Translations under genes and position numbers: made by a program | Source: Annulohypoxylon bovei var. microspora | Lineage: Eukaryota; Ascomycota; Sordariomycetes; Xylariales; Hypoxylaceae | Reading direction: 5' to 3' | Assembly: GCA_022836615.1 (NCBI GenBank) | Contig: MU405294.1 | Coordinates: forward strand, 105,009 to 169,008 | Length of the DNA stretch: 64,000 bases | Notes under the pieces: generated by a model | The model's database searches: none | Told to the model about the DNA's origin: nothing | The model's input: the letters and a program-made list of their open reading frames with translations, nothing else | In this document: in pieces, positions 1-12,552 of the stretch | Numbering within the stretch: position 1 is the first letter of the stretch | Layout: each line of letters opens with the position of its first letter

Positions 1-2340
1 CATACTTATGTTCCTTCTCTTATTAAACGACATCGTCTTCAAATGGAAGGTTCCTAATAAGGCTACCTATGTACAAGTACCTACCTTCAGAATAAACGTG
101 CATATGCGAGTAATATTCAATACATAAGGTTCGTTACCTTTTCACAATTATTTAATATATGGCATCTTCATTCATTCATAAATATACCTACATTTCACAC
201 GATAGCTCAATACATAATACGCCCTCCACTAAAGTGGTCTCTCTTTTTTTCCTAAAATTTTGTCATGATATATTATTTTATGGGGTGGTTGGCATAGAGA
301 TTGATTGTTTACCAACGACCGGGTTTCGTTTGCTGCCCAATTTCCCTTCTTTTCATTTCTTATTTAATACAGTTGACCCAGATATCATATTGCGATGGAA
401 CTACTAGTAAATATTAGTCCCGCAAAGTGGTGCTTGTGGCTCTTGCGTCTTTGGCTGGCTGGCAAATGGCTGGCTGGCTGGCTGGCTGGGAGACGATCTA
501 GTTTGCGACGGCACGATGATGATGTGCGCTCCACTGGCAGACAGGATCCGCGTCCCGTTCGGTTCAGAGCTTGATCCTTGACCCAACGCCTCGGCAAGTC
601 TGTGGTTGTATGGGACGGTTGGATTATTCTAGCTTCACTAGCTGAATCCACTAGACCGATCAGTGATGACTCGACCCAGTCAAATCGCCTGGGCAGTAAC
701 CAGCGGACGAATCGGTTCTACAAGCTGCCAAACATCCTCTTCAACCAGTCCGTCATCCATCTTGATTTTCAACCCCCATATGGGGTGATGATCATATCGT
801 GATTGCGACGAACCTACGGGACGCTCTACGCTCACCGACTTCTTCTCGCCCCTCTCCAATCCCACGCTGAGATACATTATCACTAAACCAGAATCCAATG
901 TGATTAGATACTCCATATACCTCTAGAGTCGCACCGGCAGCCGCTTCGTCCCTTGATGCGCCGTGGGAGCATCCATTTTCATGCTAATCACGGCCCCGAT
1001 GCACAATCACGCTGCCACCCGATCTGCGTCAAACCTCATGTAATACCACTCACGGTACCTATAATGGCTAAATGGATAGGTACCTACCTAGGTGGGTATA
1101 CTCGAGCCTACAGGACTTGCCCTGCGTCTATCCAGTCGCCATCCTAACGGGATATTTCATTCCTAAAACCCTAGTAGATTGGTGAAGGGAAAAAAGAGAC
1201 GTTGCGTCCGAGTTCAATCTAGTTACAACAGCCTAGACTTTGAATAGAAAGCCCCCAACATCGCCACAGCCACTTACCGTCTTGCGATTAATGTTCGTCT
1301 AACTGCAGATTATATGATCCGGCAATGCCTCCTTTAAGGTACACATCGGCTGGAGTGGCGAATAAATGCGTGTCTCGCACCTTTACATCGGGGCTTAGGA
1401 TTCTAGTGCTGCCGTATCAGGGAAGTTGGCGACTTCTCGGATTGCAACGTGATTAAGGCATAGATATCCTTCGGACTTCAACAGTCTGATTCAAAGCCAC
1501 GTTCCCCAACGCCATCGCCCCGTATAGGTTAAGAGCTTGCATATAGCAAGCATTCAAATGATATTATAAGTATGTAGGTAGGTATAAGTTGTCGCAGTCT
1601 CTAACAACTTGCACCTGGAACTGTGACACACATCCCCATCACTTCCGCCGGGCATCTTGCGATGTATACCTAAGGTATGCAGCCTCCCACCTCAACATGC
1701 GAGTATCTAACCATTAAAGAGCAATACGACGATTTCTAGGGCATCGGCAATAAGCGTAGGTAGAGATAGAATTAGGAGGAGTGAGTTACAAGATGAATTG
1801 CTCAATTTTTGATCGCGCGCCTTTACATCTCTTAATCTACTACTTACTATGTTACATCAATGACAGTCCAGAAGCAGGAATTTAGTTGATTATTAAGCGT
1901 GATAAAATAGGTACCTATCTTGAGCGTAGACCTCAACTGGTTCATCTTATATATATAAGAGGTATCGCAAAGGAAGCGGGCAGCCGCGTGCCATGTTACT
2001 TACCTCTCTCTTGATAGGTAGGCACCTACCTATCTATGAATATCTCTCATATATATCTCCCATTTAGGTATCCCGGGCTGCCCGGGCTGGGACTTTGCAA
2101 CCAAGAAATCAAGACATTGCAAAATGAAGCAAATGTTTATTCACAATCTAGTCTAAAGCTAAACAGTAGCAATGATGCTGGTCATGATGTGTAAGACTAA
2201 TCTCTGTTGGCCGGCATGGATAAACGGGTATCAATGTGAACTTGCTGCTCAAAAGAAACCAAGAAACAAGATTTATGAGTTAATTATCGGTCTGTGCAAA
2301 GTAGTAGTGTACTACCTAGTAATTTGATGTCTCAGAATAC
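1..2340. other. Intergenic, no gene recognised
   Basis: Only short, uninformative reading frames occur here. It holds a GGCT microsatellite near 450-490 and several copies of the palindromic TAGGTACCTA/ACCTAGGT motif (about 1077-1097 and 2015-2036). A 5' flanking gene may end to the left of the window. Confidence 0.6.
450..492. repeat. GGCT-type microsatellite
   Basis: A run of GGCT units, interrupted once by 'aaat', lies here. The opposite strand reads as a Ser-Gln-Pro-Ala repeat but has no gene-like context, so I treat it as simple sequence. Confidence 0.75.
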
Positions 2341-3723
2341 TCAATCTGAAAAACCCTTTAAGCGGTTCTTGCGTTCATGCTTGTTAGGCTTCTCTTTTTG
2401 CGGTGCTGAGACATACTCGGTTTTTGCGCCGCTCAGCAACTCTCTCACAACGGGATTGTTTAGGTAGTGGCTGGCAAGGCCTCCTCCGAGAATGGACTTG
2501 AGCATTCCGACTCGGGCTGATAGAGACCAAGTGTCAATGATGATACTGACATTCTGAATTCGAAGCTTTTGTCGGTAGCCGTATTCTCGGTAGTCGCTAT
2601 TGAAGTCCACCTTGCTGCCACCCGTGTGAGGATTACTCGCAAAACGTCGTGCGGTCGAGTATCCTGGGCCCTTGCTATGCTCAAGAGAGGTCGCGATGCT
2701 CTTGAAATTGCTATGAAGCTGTCGTTTATCTTTCTTGGATATGGACTTTGACGACTCCTTAGTGAGCGCATTCATGCGTCGAAGAAGCGCATCCTGGTCA
2801 TAACGCATATTCCATGTCTCTCCTGTCTCTTCCTCGTACTCGCGCGCACTTTCCAAAAGCAAGGCGATGTTTGATCCGGCGGCCACCTGAACATCGACGT
2901 CACTGCTATCAAGCTGTTCCATAAAAGCTTCTAGCGCCTCCGTACTTTGTTCTTCAAGATTATCGAGACCACTCGCAACAAAACCCCAAGCATTCAGCGC
3001 TGCAGTGACCACTGGTCCATTATCACCTGCCTCGATTACGTGACCGTCACTCTGAATGATGTCGATAAGAAACTCCAAAAACTCCTCTGCAGCTGTCACA
3101 GAGCCTCCGCCGCACAATGTTGAGACTCCCATGGCTCGGATAGATGCTACCTTGATCTGTTCGTTATCGTCGTCATCATAATCCGAATTCTGGCAGAGAG
3201 TCTTGAGGGTTGGGTACACGCGATCATGAATATTCTCGGCTCCGGATGTGAGGATAGTCACCATCAAAGCTTTCAGTGACCATATCACTCCTTGAGAAGT
3301 TTTACGACCGCGCAAACTCTTAAGCAGCATGGGGATGAGTTCGTCCATCTGCGCATCGATTTCGTCAGCACTGGGGTGATGTCGAATCAGCTCCGTATAT
3401 GCTGTCAATTTGTCTGCTCGGTCCTGACCGCTATCGCGCTTCTGATCTAGTAAGTCCACAATATGGTTATGTAGGACCTCTGACGCCGACAGTGGTGCTA
3501 GGCCATCTTGTTCCTCGCCCTCTTCCGAGATGACGAGTGAACTAGCTAGGCTGTCGGTGTATTCATACTCGCTAGAATCTTCCTCCTCGGATGCGTGTCG
3601 ACTAGTAGCACGCGAACCAGGACGTGAACTAGCAGGTGATGGTTGCGCAGATGGTTGTCGCGAGCGCGCCTTTCTAGAGACGGTCTTGCCGCTCTCGAAA
3701 ATCTTCTTTCTCAGATCGTGCAT
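2341..3723 (-). CDS. IFRD-family (interferon-related developmental regulator) protein
   Basis: A single-exon 460-residue protein. Residues ~1-95 are Ser/Arg- and acid-rich and look disordered. Residues ~85-370 form a helical, ARM/HEAT-like region that matches the IFRD family: 'RGRKTSQGVIWSLKALMVTI' is followed by 'IKVASIRAMGVSTLCGGG' and 'ALNAWGFVASGL'. The C-terminal part (~385-460) is basic, with 'FNSDYREYGYRQKLRIQNV' and a 'YLNNPVVRELL' segment typical of the family. Family members are implicated in transcriptional co-regulation and in ribosome or translation control. The function in this organism is inferred from family only. The start is the ATG at 3723; the upstream DNA is non-coding. 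No intron is seen. Family assignment is good, exact role unknown. Confidence 0.85.
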   Translation of the reverse strand: MHDLRKKIFESGKTVSRKARSRQPSAQPSPASSRPGSRATSRHASEEEDSSEYEYTDSLASSLVISEEGEEQDGLAPLSASEVLHNHIVDLLDQKRDSGQDRADKLTAYTELIRHHPSADEIDAQMDELIPMLLKSLRGRKTSQGVIWSLKALMVTILTSGAENIHDRVYPTLKTLCQNSDYDDDDNEQIKVASIRAMGVSTLCGGGSVTAAEEFLEFLIDIIQSDGHVIEAGDNGPVVTAALNAWGFVASGLDNLEEQSTEALEAFMEQLDSSDVDVQVAAGSNIALLLESAREYEEETGETWNMRYDQDALLRRMNALTKESSKSISKKDKRQLHSNFKSIATSLEHSKGPGYSTARRFASNPHTGGSKVDFNSDYREYGYRQKLRIQNVSIIIDTWSLSARVGMLKSILGGGLASHYLNNPVVRELLSGAKTEYVSAPQKEKPNKHERKNRLKGFSD

Positions 3724-6264
3724 TTTGGTGAAACAAAAGTCTAGAATGCTTTGCTAATACGGCGGGGTGTTATTGGGTTGTATTGATCGTCGATATCCGT
3801 AGTAGTGTAGAAAATGTATCAAGTCTTAAATCCTCTAGTACGTGAACAGTGAAATGATTGGGCTGTTTGCGACATGAATTCCATGAGGATGGATTGGGAA
3901 GTCGAGAATAGTGGACGTAATTTGTAGGTTGACGGAAACCCTCTTTGTTAGTTCTTGTTCAAAAACGTTGTGCCGTTCCAAGAACAATAGCGACGATGAA
4001 AATTGGATTGAGTTTTGATTTTGCGTGAATGGGCGGTGTGATAAAGATTTAAAGATTTTGCAGGCGCACTCGAATTTCTCAAGAAGGCAAAAGACCGGAC
4101 AAATCGGATATAGGTTTTAGGGAAATGGGAAAGGACGAAAGGGATTCTCGTTTCCTAGGTAGGTATTTAATGAGATGCAGGAACTTTGTGTAAATGGAAG
4201 AAGGTAGGTAGGAAGGCGCGCGTCATCTGGTAACTCAACTCGTCATATGAACAAACGCGGGGCTTGAATGTTCCCCAATTTTTGTACCGCCACTAACTAC
4301 ATATGTACGAAAGCAAGCAGATACTTAATACTTCCGCGGGGTTGACGGGGCAAGTCGGTATGTACATTGAACTCGAATATATATATATATGTCACCTTAT
4401 ATTTCATGCAAGTAGGATTAATATTTTTTCTAATTCAGTTTTAATGTTGGTAGACGATTAGGTAGTTATAATTAATATACCTACCATGGAAAACCATGGT
4501 GTAGTATTGTAACTGTAACTTTAGGTAATTAGGTACCTAGTAATTGTTAAAATGATTTGACGAATCTAACATGATTGGAGGCACAATGTAGATATGTGAC
4601 ACTTTCTAATAAAGTGTCAGTGTTAATCTTCGAGGATTATAAACATCATCTTTTAACCCAAGTTTGTTTCATCACGATAATTAAACAATACGTTACATGA
4701 ATATGTTTGACAAACCTCATCTCGGAATAAGACTTGCCTACTTATGTACCCACACGCTTTTGCTGTGTCTGCGACTCTGCATGTGCTTGGAAGGTTCTGC
4801 TTAAAACTATCTAGTTGGAGTATTTTGTATGCAACAAGATTATTCGGAGGTCAACAGAAATGACACAGGTAAATTTCATATATTCCTATTTCCTATTTTC
4901 TTTAAACGTTGTTATTCTCATAAATTTCTAAGAACTCTCGCTTCATCAATGATTTAATGCAATTATTGAAATGATGATGTCTTAGGTCAACCCCACCATC
5001 CCTCCAATCCATCGACCTCCAAGTTGACCACATGGGCATCGACCCCACTAGCTGAACTCTACATAAGTCCCTAATCCTTGCAATCCTTATCGTATGAGCA
5101 AAAGCCTTTCAATCATCTAGGAAATTAACAAATTGTTCTTACAATATCAGAGATTTAAATGTGCTATTCTATTCTCTGTGCATATGAAAATACATAAATC
5201 AATTTTGATGTTACTAAATTCCATACGATGTTTAATATCTAGGAAACTAAAAACATTTTGAAGGCTCTCAGCCTTACCACTCAGTAGGTACCTATGTACA
5301 TAGGTTGCTAAGATGATAAGTTAAATAGGATGCATTAGGTCAGGCGGAGACTAGGTACCTAGTACTTCCATACAGGGAACCTTGCCATTGATAAGGACCT
5401 TATCCGACTATCAGGCAGTCATAGCCCCGCTCCAACTCTGGCAAACCCCCAGCTTTCCACTAGCATTCATGGATACAGTGCTTGCCTAAGTTACTAGCGA
5501 CCCTAGCTCCTCTTCTGCCTAATCCACATCATCTGGATACCTGTGGGATCTATGCATTCGTCCTAATAGGTAGTAACATCATCTTGCGATGTCAGCCAAA
5601 GTTTCCACGCCTTAAAAGATACCATAAAGTGTGCTGTGATAATAGTGCACTTATATATTTGAGGCATATTCTCAGTAAGGCTAAGGTGACATAGGTATTC
5701 AATTCATCTAATTCACCGCAACTCCCTCTGTCAAACTTACGTTGCCCGCTTACCTCAAGGTTGGCGCTTTACAACTGCCCCGCCAATCGCAACGCACCTA
5801 CCTAGGTACATACCTATTAACGTCAATACATTCGATGTATTCTTAAGGTGGGAGAAGGCGCCAATCAGTGTAGGTAGGTACCACCGACCACCACTGTCCA
5901 TCGTCCATGCTCTCAACTATTATATGTACTAAACGCAATCGCACGTACTTAGCTTCTCTGACACACATAACCAACCTTGGAAACCTGGGCAACTCCACCG
6001 AAACCACTTCTCCCCCTCTTACCTCCTCGTCACTCCCATCTTTCCTCCTCTTCACTCATTCACTTTCTAAACCTCAACCACCTAGTAAATTTGGAACGAC
6101 GCAGAGGAGTCATTCCTTTCCCACTAAATTCGCATGACCTAATATTTCGATTCCTCGTGTCGTATTCGTGCGAGCATCCGACAATCTCTCGATACTCTCT
6201 CGGCACACGAGGCTCTGGGACTCCTTCTCTGCTGCTCTTCTGCCGGCTTCTAGAACCGGACGAA
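3724..6264. other. Intergenic between divergent IFRD and FHA genes
   Basis: No convincing coding sequence. It should contain the promoters of both flanking genes, which point away from each other. Notable sequence: an AT dinucleotide run near 4377-4390, a perfect 9-bp-stem hairpin at 4597-4619, and TAGGTACCTA-type palindromes near 5286, 5353 and 5799. The last ~300 bases are C/T-rich, as in fungal core promoters and leaders. Confidence 0.55.
4597..4619. repeat. Perfect short inverted repeat (hairpin)
   Basis: TGACACTTT and its exact reverse complement AAAGTGTCA are separated by the 5-nt loop CTAAT. No gene ends nearby, so a role as a terminator is not supported. Confidence 0.6.
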
Positions 6265-9073
6265 ATGGCGGCCACCAACAACACAAATCCTGATGGCGAC
6301 GAAGGTAGCGAATATACATTTCCTACCCATCTTTATCTGTATCCGACTAATCCGTATCTAATGCAGTTGTTATCGTCACCTTGATCTTACGATCTAGTGG
6401 TCTTCATGACTGTCCACTTCCCAAGCGTGAATTTATCCTCAGTCGACAGACCCCTTCCGTCCGAGTTGGCCGAGCATCTAAAGTCTCCGCCAAGGGCTTC
6501 GTTGCCTCGACAAACAATGCTTGGTTCGATAGCCCAGTCATGTCCCGACAACATGCTGAATTCCTTTTCGATGTTGACCGCACACCAAAGGTAAGCTTAC
6601 CTAGATGTCCAAGGGGCTTGTGGTGGGGCTAGCCTTTTCGTCACTCTTATGCTGACTATATGATCTAGGGCGTATTCATTAAAGACATCGGATCTCTTCA
6701 TGGGACTTTCCATACTCCCCAAGACGGAACTAATAAGGAATCAAGATTGGAACAGCACAACTTAGTGAGATTGACGAATGGCGACTTGCTTCGATTCGGG
6801 ACCGATATCTTTAGAGCCACAGATACCTTCCCTCCGTGCTCTGTCGAGTTCTACATGATAAGACAACAAGAGCCGTAAGTTTGGAATTTCGTTCGCAACT
6901 ATAGAGTACAAGAGTACTAACCCATCAATGTAGGCAAAACCAGACCGTTCCGAGTATCGACCAGTCTCCCAATCGAGTATTCACTATCCCAGATGACATC
7001 GATGAAGATGACGAGGACGATGACGATAGTGTTATTGAGACAGCTATGCCACTAATGCGAAAGGGTGGCATGCAACGTGGTCCATCGATCGACTTGACTC
7101 AAGATGAGGATGACGACCGCACAACTCATAATAATTTCAACTCTGATGTCATCGACTTAACCTCGGAGCCTGAGGAGCATGAAGAGCATGAAGAGCATGA
7201 AGAGCATGAAGAGCATTCGGACCATGAGCCGAATGTGGAGAGCCATGGTCATGCTTCCACCTCTCCTTCAACAGCTGTACCGACCATCCCCGCTGTCCCC
7301 TCCATTTTTGTGGGCGGCTTTAGGGTCGGTGACTATATGCCGGACCTACCGACTGTGACATATCACTCTCCTAAACCCACAGTCCTTGATAACATCCCAG
7401 ATCAGTTCTCCGATCACATCCACGATCATGATATCCGTCATCAGGATGACGAGGAAATGCATAGCGAGGACATTCGATTGACAGATTCGGATAATGATTC
7501 GGTCGTCACCAGAGATATTAACACTCTGAATACTGCGGATGAAGAAACAGACGATGACGAGGATGATGGTGACTCTTCAAATTCCGTGCCTTACGATTAT
7601 GGCTATGAAGACGACTCTTTGTCTTCTGACAGTTATTACGGGAGATCTGATATCTGGGAAGATGACCGTGAAAGTAAGTATTTATGCATTCTGTTCGATA
7701 GTTATATGGAACTGACAATGACGTCGCATTTAGGTGTTGATGACTTACCATACTCAGACGATGCTACTTCATCGTCAAGCGAGAATTCAATGGACTCAGC
7801 ATCGAACTCGAGTTCTCCAGCGCCTGACTCATCTTCACTCCCACTCTACTCGCCTGAGCCTTCAGTATCCAAGGAAGCAACCTCCCTAGTCGCCATGGCC
7901 GAATCTTCTGATGCCAAGCAGCCTTTTGTCACGCCATTCCTGTTTACCACACCTACGCGACAAGGTGCACCTGTCACTCATCCTCGAGAACCAAGTCCAT
8001 CAGATGCTGCAATGTTCAAGAGTCGTCCCATCGTTGAACAGGCCCCTAGCGATTCTAGAGCTCAGGCTCTAGGCGAGAAGTCGGGCAAGTATGAATACTT
8101 CGCGGCCAGAGAGAGTAACCGCACAAGTCTGGTAGACCAGCTTCCCCCGCCGCCTATTTCTGCGATTAGAGAGACACTAGGCGAAGACATTGATCATCAA
8201 GCTAGTGGTATGGAGGCAGACAGTGTTTCTCATTCATCCTTGCAACAGGCTACAGTTGACAGCAGTCAGGCGAAGCCTACAGATGAGGTTGTCGATGTTA
8301 ACAATGCACCTCAAATCTCTCCCCTGTGCCATGACAATGTTCCTGCTGCCGTCTTTGACGACGTCCCAATGCAAGACGCCGAATGGTCGGACCCCTCATG
8401 TCAGGCATGGACATTCTCTGGGGAAAGATTTATCAACAATCCTCGAAGTGAGGATCTCCCCAACGCACCCCACGAACGACTCCAGAGTCCAGAACTCGAC
8501 ATGACTAGTGCATACACATTCCAGCTAAGCAAGATGGCGACCGAAAACCGCGCTAGCCAGCAACCTAGACGTGTCGGAATTCAAGATCTTCTTACGCAAG
8601 AGCCGAACAGCCTCGTCTTTGCCGACGACATGCCTCGTGACGAACACCCTCCGCCGACCGCGGCAGCCGCACTAGCATCAGCCCTAATAGCTGATCAGGC
8701 ATCCCAAGAACATAACTTGAAGCGATCATTTGAGGATGCCTTCAGCGATGAGCCTGCATCGTTGGAGGAGCCGCGTGAGCCGGATGACACACATATCCAT
8801 TTGAACGACAAGTCGACCCCCGAATTCACGAGCAAGCAAATGGAAAGTTCAGCCGCATCTACACACGAGTCTTGTGAGGTTCCAGTTTGCCAAGTTCATC
8901 TACCCCAAGGTGGGGTTGGGGTCGGGGTGCAGGTGGATCCCGTCGCTGTTGCCATGAGACCAGACTATTTCCAACCATCAAAGAGACGTCGCTTCGCCCA
9001 GGCGGCGGCCTGTGTGGCTCTTGGAGGTGCTGCGGCATTCACCTTCATGGTCTCCACCGCACCTGTCCTATAA
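6265..9073 (+). CDS. FHA-domain protein with acidic low-complexity body and C-terminal membrane anchor
   Basis: Best model: exons 6265-6304, 6367-6590, 6669-6874, 6934-7673 and 7734-9073, giving ~849 residues. All junctions keep frame and use GT..AG. The FHA domain (~14-150) shows the hallmark residues: 'SVRVGRASK', 'SRQHAEF' and 'IGSLHGTF'. FHA domains bind phosphothreonine. The middle is acidic and Ser-rich, with a nine-base repeat coding Glu-Glu-His near 7170-7216. The C-terminus has a hydrophobic stretch (Ala/Val/Gly/Phe-rich, last ~22 residues) after a Lys/Arg cluster 'KRRRF', suggesting a tail anchor. An N-terminal FHA domain plus a tail anchor recalls SLMAP/Far-type STRIPAK subunits, but I see no clear coiled coil, so this is only a suggestion. 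The 60-nt intron at 7674-7733 has no stop and would be read through if retained. Confidence 0.8.
7164..7218 (+). repeat. In-frame 9-bp tandem repeat in the FHA gene
   Basis: About five units of GAAGAGCAT encode a Glu/His-rich run in the acidic part of the FHA protein. The unit is a multiple of three, so copy-number change would not break the frame. Confidence 0.85.
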
Positions 9074-11802
9074 TGAGTTATTGTTGCCTAGTCTGGAGTC
9101 AGGAGCATTGAGTCGACCTGGTCGACTTAGTGTGCCTACCATGGAGAGAGGTTATGCATGGCAGCCGTGAACGACTCCTGCTTAGGTAGGTTGAGGAGTG
9201 AGCTTGAGACTACTTCCGTTTTCTAGTTATTATATCCATGTTGCAAATGGCGCAGATAGGTCAGGAAGTGGCGTCATGGATTCTTTGTTTCGGGGGACAA
9301 TCGAGCTTAGTATGTGCCACTGCATTTGTCTGGTGGTGGCAAGGAACAGATCACGGAACACCATTTTCTACGGGAGGGGGGTGGATGGACTTGCACGACT
9401 GCTAGCTATGGATCCGAGGTTGCTTTAATTTACTTCCGCTTTCTTTTCCCCATGTTAAGTTATGGCAATGGGTTCACGCGTTCGGCTCCACTGAAAGGCT
9501 AGCATATTAGGCAACTAATACGAAATGCTCTTAATAATCCCTCTGCGGCATGCATATGAATTGATCAATGATGATTCCTAACTACCTTGTTTATGTTTCC
9601 CGCTGTACTTTGCAGGTGCTGTATATTCTGAGATTAGATTAACACGCATCGATCTATATCTATTGAGTGATGCTCAATGTTAACCTAACCTTGAAGACAA
9701 AGGTCTAAGTATCAGTCTATTAAAATATGTATTGTAAATTACGTAGCTCTCATGTTCAACCTATGAGCCAGTTACTGCTAGAGTTTTATACATGCACGTC
9801 TTGTCTTGCCCTCTATGGTGCGATAGATTTCTTAGCCCCTATCTATTGTCAGATTTCCTTACCAGAAACGTAGTATTGCAGAGAGTAAACAATGCTCTGT
9901 ACTTAATCACTACAACTTATAATCAGGCATCTGATTAGAATTACATGTTGGCTGATCGGTACCTATGATATTTGGGACATGAGTTGATAGTTGTTAAGAG
10001 TATCTTGAGCCGCTCTTCAAGCTTTGGAGGTGTAGAGACATAAAGCCAGATGATCCATGACAGTCAAAACGTAGCTCCATGGATTAATATAGCCTCGTTA
10101 GTAATTCGTTAGCTACATTCCTTCCACCTAAGTTCATTTTGACTTTGCTTTAACGATCTGGCCGCGTGATAGAATTGTCAGCACCAAGATCAGGTACGGG
10201 ATGCTTCGGATGTGGTGACTCATTGACCTAGATATTACTAGGTTTCTTAATTTGGAACGCTTTATTTTCCGTGGCCAAGTAATTGAATGTACTGGAGATG
10301 AGAAGCCGGAGATATGGGAGCATGTAGCGTAGACGCCGACTCAGAGACTGTCGACATCAGCGGAAACAACACGATTATGGAAGATGGCATGGGAATTAAA
10401 CGTGTTAGAAGCAAATAAGTGTTACGGGGTTGCACATATTTCGGTACGGCTTAGGTGGATCGAGAGGAATTAAGGGGCTTGGTGATAAGATTCTGAGGCT
10501 GACTTAGGTAGGTAGATACCAATAATTATGAAGGTTGGAGGCCGATAGCGCAACAGCAGGTGACCACAAACATCTACCTATGCTTGGAACTAAAGGTCCA
10601 TTCTGAAGTTTCATATAAGGTATGGGCATGATAAGATCGCTTCCACTATCCGATCGATCTGGCTGTCAAACGGGAATTATTCTATTCTTGGTAGAGCCAA
10701 GCTAATTGACCTCACGACTACATCAGCGAGTAAGCAAATTAAACACGTACTTGGTGTTAACATGGCTGAATAGTTCGCACCCGCGAGGCAGTGAAACCTG
10801 CACCTACATTGTCCTCTTGGGAACGCGGACCGAGGATCTATCCACCGCTCAACCTCCCTATCATCCCTTGTTCGTCTGATATTACGAGAACCATACCGTC
10901 GGGAGCGGGCTTTTGCCAAGTTCAGGCCCAGATTCGGTAATTGCCCCGTAGTCTACCCTACCAGACATACAGCCTTCCGGTCCGAAGGATTCTGCATGCT
11001 GCGGGTATCCGAGCCGTATCCAGGTAAGTCCATGTTTCCCCCGCAAACCCGTGAAAGCCACGTAGTTTCCGAGCACAGCTTGTGCTCCCAACGACCCGAG
11101 AGTTGCGATTCACGCAGATCAACATTGTCAAGTCCCCGCAGACTACCTAATCTATACCTGCCCTAATGGTCCCTTGTAGGCGCCGAATAAAGATCTACTA
11201 CAGACCAAGAGCATCAACGGAAACATATTCCGAGATGGCAGTGAATATCAAGCTGAAGTACCTAGGTACAAGTCAGGGGCCGGCATAGAGCATGTCCCTT
11301 CAAAAGTGCGGCTCCTTGATTCGTTATACCCGTAGATCTCGTGTTGTAGTCTGACACCGAATCTAGCATACTGGGATCATGAGTCGTAGCCGATGACGCC
11401 TCAACGTAATAGTTTACATGATTGGAGCTCGAAGAAAGTACTAGTAAGGGGTTTAATGCTGGTAATTTCACTATCTTTCATTTCTCAGACCCGACCGGGA
11501 AGAAGCATAGGTAGTAACTCTTCGTCGTCAGGCGTTCTCTGGCTACATTTCCTTGTGGTAAGTTCGAAACGCCGTGTGGTGAGACGAACAGGCTTGAATG
11601 AGGCGGTGAGTCTGAAGATTCGGGATGAGGTTGCCGTCGGATGGGCTGGAAGAGCTCGCTGCGGTAGGCTGAAGACATATCTTTTTTATTATAAAAATAA
11701 GTAAGACCAACCCCTAATCCACATGAGAATGTGATTTCTGATTCGGTTTCATTCGAACAATTCGAAATATCCAAAACAACTATATCACTTCCTACCTCAA
11801 TA
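9074..11802. other. Intergenic, no gene recognised
   Basis: Reading frames here are short, with no recognisable motif or intron pattern. The first ~400 bases may be 3' UTR of the FHA gene. The stretch 10640-11100 is less AT-rich than its surroundings but I cannot assign it. Confidence 0.5.
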
Positions 11803-12166
11803 ATGCCGCAGCAAACACAACAACCGTACGGATATTACACGGGTGCATATTCGGTGGACGAAGATCGAGCTATATACGGTCTAGGATCAAACCGTGATAT
11901 GCCTTCTCTATGTCCAAACTGTAAAGGCAACCCGAGAGAGTACGCAATCCTATAAACAATAAGCATACATTCGAGAAGAATACTGATCATATTAATATAG
12001 TCGAGTTCAATGCAAACAGTGCGGCGCAACTGGAATGCTGGGTGTTCCTGGTATTAGTGCTGGCGATGGACGACGGAATAAAAGCCAAACTTCTTCTGGG
12101 GGGCCTAACTCGGGACGTGGGAACTCTAGGGGGGATTCATCCGTCTTCCGAGGTTCAAGGCGATGA
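11803..12166 (+). CDS. Small zinc-ribbon-like protein, hypothetical
   Basis: Two exons, 11803-11939 and 12001-12166, make a 100-residue protein; the 61-nt intron has a 'tactgat' branch-like site and an ATATAG end. The joined frame brings together 'CPNCKG' and 'CKQCGATG', a four-cysteine CxxC...CxxC zinc-ribbon arrangement. It is followed by a Gly/Ser/Arg/Asn-rich tail, here called disordered. The N-terminus is Gln/Tyr/Gly-rich. An in-frame upstream ATG at 11731 would add 24 residues; the ATG at 11803 precedes the better-looking start 'MPQQTQQ'. The gene is too short for firm family assignment; the splice junction restoring the second CxxC is the main argument that it is real. Confidence 0.6.
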
Positions 12167-12552
12167 ATGACAGTGGGAAAGATAGGGAGTGTTTCAAAGA
12201 TACGCGATATGTTGTATTTATATGCGTGTTGAAACTTTCTACCTCCGTCGTTATATAGAATATCATAATGATGTCTATATAACCATATAACTACGTCTCT
12301 TGCCACTGTAGCTACCCATTTCTCTGAAAATAGAATAATCGATTAACTATTTAAACCCTTACGTTATTTTTATTCCACTGTTACAAAGCCACCAACACGA
12401 ATTAATCGCTCAGTCAGCTTCTCCGCTTTCTCAGCTCCCTTACTCATTCACCAACACCTTAAAACATTTCCGGATCCTTCCTGCACGAAGTTTCTTCTCT
12501 ATCCTTCCCTCTAGTTCGAAATTATACTACATACTTATATTATTAAGTTCCA
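12167..12552 (+). promoter_or_regulatory. Intergenic, presumed promoter/leader of the acyl-CoA dehydrogenase
   Basis: No reading frame of note. The last ~150 bases are C/T-rich ('cttctccgctttctcagctc'), as is common just upstream of fungal start codons. No specific factor site was identified. Confidence 0.4.

Noticed and set aside
385..651. Minus-strand Ser-Gln-Pro-Ala repeat protein
   Set aside because: Product of a GGCT microsatellite with no surrounding coding evidence.
10677..11774. Several 60-100-codon frames on both strands
   Set aside because: Overlapping, no recognisable domains, no consistent splice pattern.
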